Source: Bacteroidia bacterium
GTDB lineage: Bacteria; Bacteroidota; Bacteroidia; J057
Length of the DNA stretch: 64,000 bases
Reading direction: 5' to 3'
NCBI GenBank assembly: GCA_019695295.1
Contig: JAIBAH010000008.1
Span: 1 to 64,000, forward strand
Below the pieces are notes generated by a model. The model ran no database searches. It had not been told where the DNA came from and saw only the letters and a list, made by a program, of their open reading frames with translations. This document shows, piece after piece, positions 61,859-64,000 of the stretch. The translations under genes and the position numbers were made by a program. How positions within the stretch are numbered: position 1 is the stretch's first letter; every line of letters begins with the position of its first letter.

Positions 61859-62857
61859 TTATATTTCGCGTGTGTATGGAGTAACGCTCAGGTCGGCAAA
61901 ATTCTGGTCCAGATACCGGAAATACCCCGCAATAGCAATCATACCTGCGTTATCTGTACAATACTCAAAATCCGGTATAAATGTTTTCCATCTGTTTTTT
62001 TCTCCTGCCTCCCGGAATCTTTTCCGAAGCGCTGAGTTGGCAGAGACTCCGCCCGCAATTGCGATTTGTTTTACTTTGTATTGCTTTGCTGCCTTCTCTA
62101 ATTTTTTAATCAAAATACTGACAATTCTGTGCTGATAGCTTGCACACACATCTTCAAGATGCTGACTGAGAAAATCCGGGTTTTGCTGTATTTCTTTTTG
62201 GAGATAATAAAGCAACGACGTTTTGATTCCGCTAAAACTAAAATTAAGGCCCTCTACTTCAGGCTCTGGAAAAAGATGAAAGGCGGGATTCCCTGACCGG
62301 GCTAATTTATCAATAACGGGCCCGCCCGGATATGGTAGTCCGATGAGTTTAGCCGCCTTATCAAATGCTTCGCCCGCTGCGTCATCTATCGTATGCCCCA
62401 CAATTTCCATTTCCGAAAGGCTTTTTACATACACAAGCTGAGTATGTCCGCCTGAAACCGTAAGGCACAGAAACGGACATTCCGGCGGTTCAGGGCTCAG
62501 AAAATTGGCCAGAACGTGTGCCTGCATATGATTAACGGTAATCACAGGAATATCCAGCGCCATTGCATAGGCCTTGGCAAACGACACCCCTACCAGCAAA
62601 GCACCCAACAGACCCGGGCCCTGCGTAAATGCCACTGCGCTCAGCTCCTCCTGAGTCACTCCCGCTTTGGAAAGGGCCGCTTCAACCACCCGGACGATTT
62701 GCTGCTGATGAAGACGGGACGCAAGCTCCGGAATTACCCCTCCGTACCGCTCATGCTCAAGCTGAGAAGCAATGATATTGGACAATATTTCCCCGTTTCT
62801 GCAAACAGCAGCCGAGGTTTCATCGCAGGAGGATTCTATCGCAAGTATTACCGGCAT
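61859..62857 (-). CDS. tsaD: tRNA threonylcarbamoyladenosine transferase subunit TsaD
   Basis: The catalytic ASKHA-fold subunit that moves threonylcarbamoyl to A37 of tRNAs reading ANN codons, working with TsaB and TsaE. Start at the ATG at 62857 (MPVILAIESSCDETSAAV), exactly the family N-terminus; a frame up to 62977 would add 40 residues and pass over the promoter. Metal ligands are in VNHMQAHVLA (HxxxH, ~110-119), the nucleotide loops in TVSGGHTQLVYVKS near 133 and GGVSANSALR near 272, and the metal Asp in CTDNAGMIAIAGY near 303. The gene is 332 residues long, normal for the family. Confidence 0.98.
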   Translation of the reverse strand: MPVILAIESSCDETSAAVCRNGEILSNIIASQLEHERYGGVIPELASRLHQQQIVRVVEAALSKAGVTQEELSAVAFTQGPGLLGALLVGVSFAKAYAMALDIPVITVNHMQAHVLANFLSPEPPECPFLCLTVSGGHTQLVYVKSLSEMEIVGHTIDDAAGEAFDKAAKLIGLPYPGGPVIDKLARSGNPAFHLFPEPEVEGLNFSFSGIKTSLLYYLQKEIQQNPDFLSQHLEDVCASYQHRIVSILIKKLEKAAKQYKVKQIAIAGGVSANSALRKRFREAGEKNRWKTFIPDFEYCTDNAGMIAIAGYFRYLDQNFADLSVTPYTREI

Positions 62858-62908
62858 GAAATGAGGATTAATGAGGAAAATATTCTGTAGTTTACTGAAT
62901 TTCTGCTG

Positions 62909-62916
62909 CAAAAGTA
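62909..62916 (-). promoter_or_regulatory. -7 promoter element of tsaD
   Basis: TACTTTTG on the minus strand, an exact consensus match, ends 51 bp before the chosen ATG and lies inside the longer open frame, supporting the downstream start. Confidence 0.55.
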
Positions 62917-62986
62917 CGGAAAAAACAAAAGCAAAAAACGACAACCCCTGTACCAGAGGCTGCCGTTCCACCACCATTTATACTAA

Positions 62987-63352
62987 TTACACTGTAACTG
63001 TTTCAGAGGAAGACTCTTCAGCTTTCACTTCTTCCGCTTTTGCTACCGGTTGTGTGATGCCTAATTTTGCTTCGATAGCCTCGATACGCGCAATCAGGTG
63101 AGCCAAATCGTTCGTTTCATTTCCGCGACCAAATTTTCCAACAACATCTTCAGTTGCTTTTTTGATTTTTTCTTCAAATTCTTCGCGCTTGTGTTCGGTT
63201 GATTTGAAAAAATCGTCAATGATTTTTTTACCATCGATTTCAGAGAGTTTCCCTTTCTCGATTAATTCTTTTACAACTGCTTCTACTTTTTCGGCTGCGA
63301 TTGCTGTAAGGCCAATTCCTGCATACAGCACTTTTTTAAACATGTCTTCCAT
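62987..63352 (-). CDS. Phasin-like (polyhydroxyalkanoate granule-type) protein
   Basis: A 121-residue helical protein of the PhaF/PhaI-type phasin superfamily. Residues 1-25 form a hydrophobic helix (KVLYAGIGLTAIAAEKVE), followed by a long amphipathic helix with KGKLSEIDGKKIIDDFFKS and the family's typical E/K-rich stretches, then an IARIEAIEAKLGI helix and an Ala/Glu/Ser tail. Phasins coat polyester granules; in Bacteroidota such small proteins are often found without any PHA synthase, so here the role may be general, for example in membrane or stress binding. No phaC lies in the window. ATG at 63352. Confidence 0.82.
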   Translation of the reverse strand: MEDMFKKVLYAGIGLTAIAAEKVEAVVKELIEKGKLSEIDGKKIIDDFFKSTEHKREEFEEKIKKATEDVVGKFGRGNETNDLAHLIARIEAIEAKLGITQPVAKAEEVKAEESSSETVTV

Positions 63353-63551
63353 GATACACTAAAATTAAATTGTGAAACTATATTTTTTTAATAACCTACA
63401 AATTGTCAATTGGATTTCAACTTTCTGTGACTTGAATATGGCATTTCCTGTGCCAAAAATAGTATGCTTGCATAACATTTTTAAGAATTTCGGGAAAAAT
63501 GAAATAATAATCTCCTGATATACAGATAGTTAAAAAGTAGAAAATATTTAT

Positions 63552-63589
63552 AAAAAAATAAAACGTACCTTCAGGGGAAGATACGTTTT
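63552..63589 (-). terminator. Terminator of the ECF sigma factor gene
   Basis: On the minus strand a 13-bp stem (63577-63589 with 63560-63572, one U-G pair) with a four-base loop and a T-rich run. A second small inverted repeat (63589-63607) overlaps its 5' edge. It lies 48 bp after the sigma factor stop. Confidence 0.8.
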
Positions 63590-63636
63590 GTCAGTATTAC
63601 CCTGACAATCTGATATTTATAATATGACACTTTGTC

Positions 63637-64000
63637 TCAGGCCATTGTTTTTACAGGAATTCTCTCCGTCAGGTTCACGCGGTTTTGCATTTCTTTCCTC
63701 GCAAGGTGAATTCTGTTTTTTACGGTCCCGATCGGGAGGTTAAGCATTGCTGCGATTTCTTCGTATTTGTACCCCTCGAAATGCATCATGAAAGGCGTCG
63801 AGTGACGGGTATCCACCTTTTCAAAATGAATATTCAGCTCGTTGCATCCGATATTGGACACCCCTTCATTATAGGATAAAAAACGTTCGGGGCTGTATGA
63901 ATCGAAAGACTTTGCACTGTCCACATACTGAATGCTCTTTTTACGGCGGTATTCATTGATAAAAATATTACGCATAATTGTGTATATCCATCCCTTGAGG
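63637..64000 (-). CDS. ECF-type sigma-70 factor, C-terminal part
   Basis: The gene runs off the right edge: the visible 120 codons begin with LKGWIYTIMRNIFINEYRRKK, the end of sigma region 2 (FINEYRR), so the N-terminus lies beyond 64000. Region 4 follows: PFMMHFEGYKYEEIAAMLNLPIGTVKNRIHLARKEMQ, in segments, which includes the helix-turn-helix with IGTVKNRIH that binds the -35-like promoter element. The chain ends LTERIPVKTMA. Such sigma factors are numerous in Bacteroidota and direct RNA polymerase to stress or surface genes. Its regulon cannot be read from the sequence; no anti-sigma gene is visible on this side. Confidence 0.9.
   Translation of the reverse strand, partial: LKGWIYTIMRNIFINEYRRKKSIQYVDSAKSFDSYSPERFLSYNEGVSNIGCNELNIHFEKVDTRHSTPFMMHFEGYKYEEIAAMLNLPIGTVKNRIHLARKEMQNRVNLTERIPVKTMA

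Noticed and set aside
1-64000. CRISPR array, tRNA or rRNA genes
   Set aside because: No regularly spaced repeat-spacer array, no cloverleaf with a TTCGA-type loop and no rRNA-like stretch was seen on either strand.

Overview
The window reads as a chromosomal segment of a Bacteroidota bacterium, most likely a Cytophagales-type member (the order is inference). The signs are: two very large secreted proteins ending in type IX secretion (T9SS) sorting domains; a TonB-dependent receptor with an N-terminal carboxypeptidase-regulatory-like domain; a MurF-alanine racemase fusion; an FtsZ ending in the HDNVD-type tail typical of the phylum; the Bacteroidota -7 promoter element TAnnTTTG in front of many genes; and few Shine-Dalgarno sequences. 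Moderate GC, no rRNA, tRNA, CRISPR array, insertion sequence or prophage was seen.

Region by region. 1-900: end of a carotenoid gene (phytoene synthase) and a GNAT acetyltransferase. 1039-18823 (minus strand): a complete division and cell wall (dcw) operon, mraZ-rsmH-ftsL-ftsI-murE-[two paralogous lipoproteins]-mraY-[DUF1569]-[one-TM protein]-murD-ftsW-murG-murC-ftsQ-ftsA-ftsZ. Three perfect 10-bp TGGGA-type repeats lie upstream of mraZ and a terminator lies after ftsZ. MraY carries a periplasmic insertion that looks like a PDZ domain. 19362-34965: surface and envelope functions (T9SS cargo, vWA lipoprotein, TonB receptor, secreted and lipid-anchored unknowns, a secreted LysM-caspase protein), plus a metallo-beta-lactamase-fold enzyme. 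34966-37100: a gene-poor stretch with palindromes, a small coiled-coil gene and a D/R/E-repeat secreted protein. 37272-47789: SOUL protein, FAD monooxygenase, RsmA, UPF0173 hydrolase, membrane patatin, RadC, glycosyltransferase and MurF-Alr. 48138-51669: an arsenic-type efflux and reductase pair with a lipoprotein, then GNAT and two DUF1801 proteins. 51788-64000: transaldolase, a 1930-residue SdrD-B repeat protein, a thioredoxin-domain protein, a zinc-ribbon membrane protein, an unknown gene next to tsaD, a phasin-like protein and the end of an ECF sigma factor.

Together the dcw operon and the distant murF-alr supply most of lipid II synthesis (MurC, D, E, F, MraY, MurG and D-Ala supply) along with the septal machinery (FtsZ, A, Q, L-like, W, I). 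murA, murB and ddl are not in the window. The most unusual points are the PDZ-like insertion in MraY, the four accessory genes embedded in the dcw operon, a 13-nt motif repeated at three operon junctions that each precede a membrane-protein gene, and the secreted LysM-caspase. No clearly new multi-gene system with a provable function was found; the dcw accessory genes are the best candidate.
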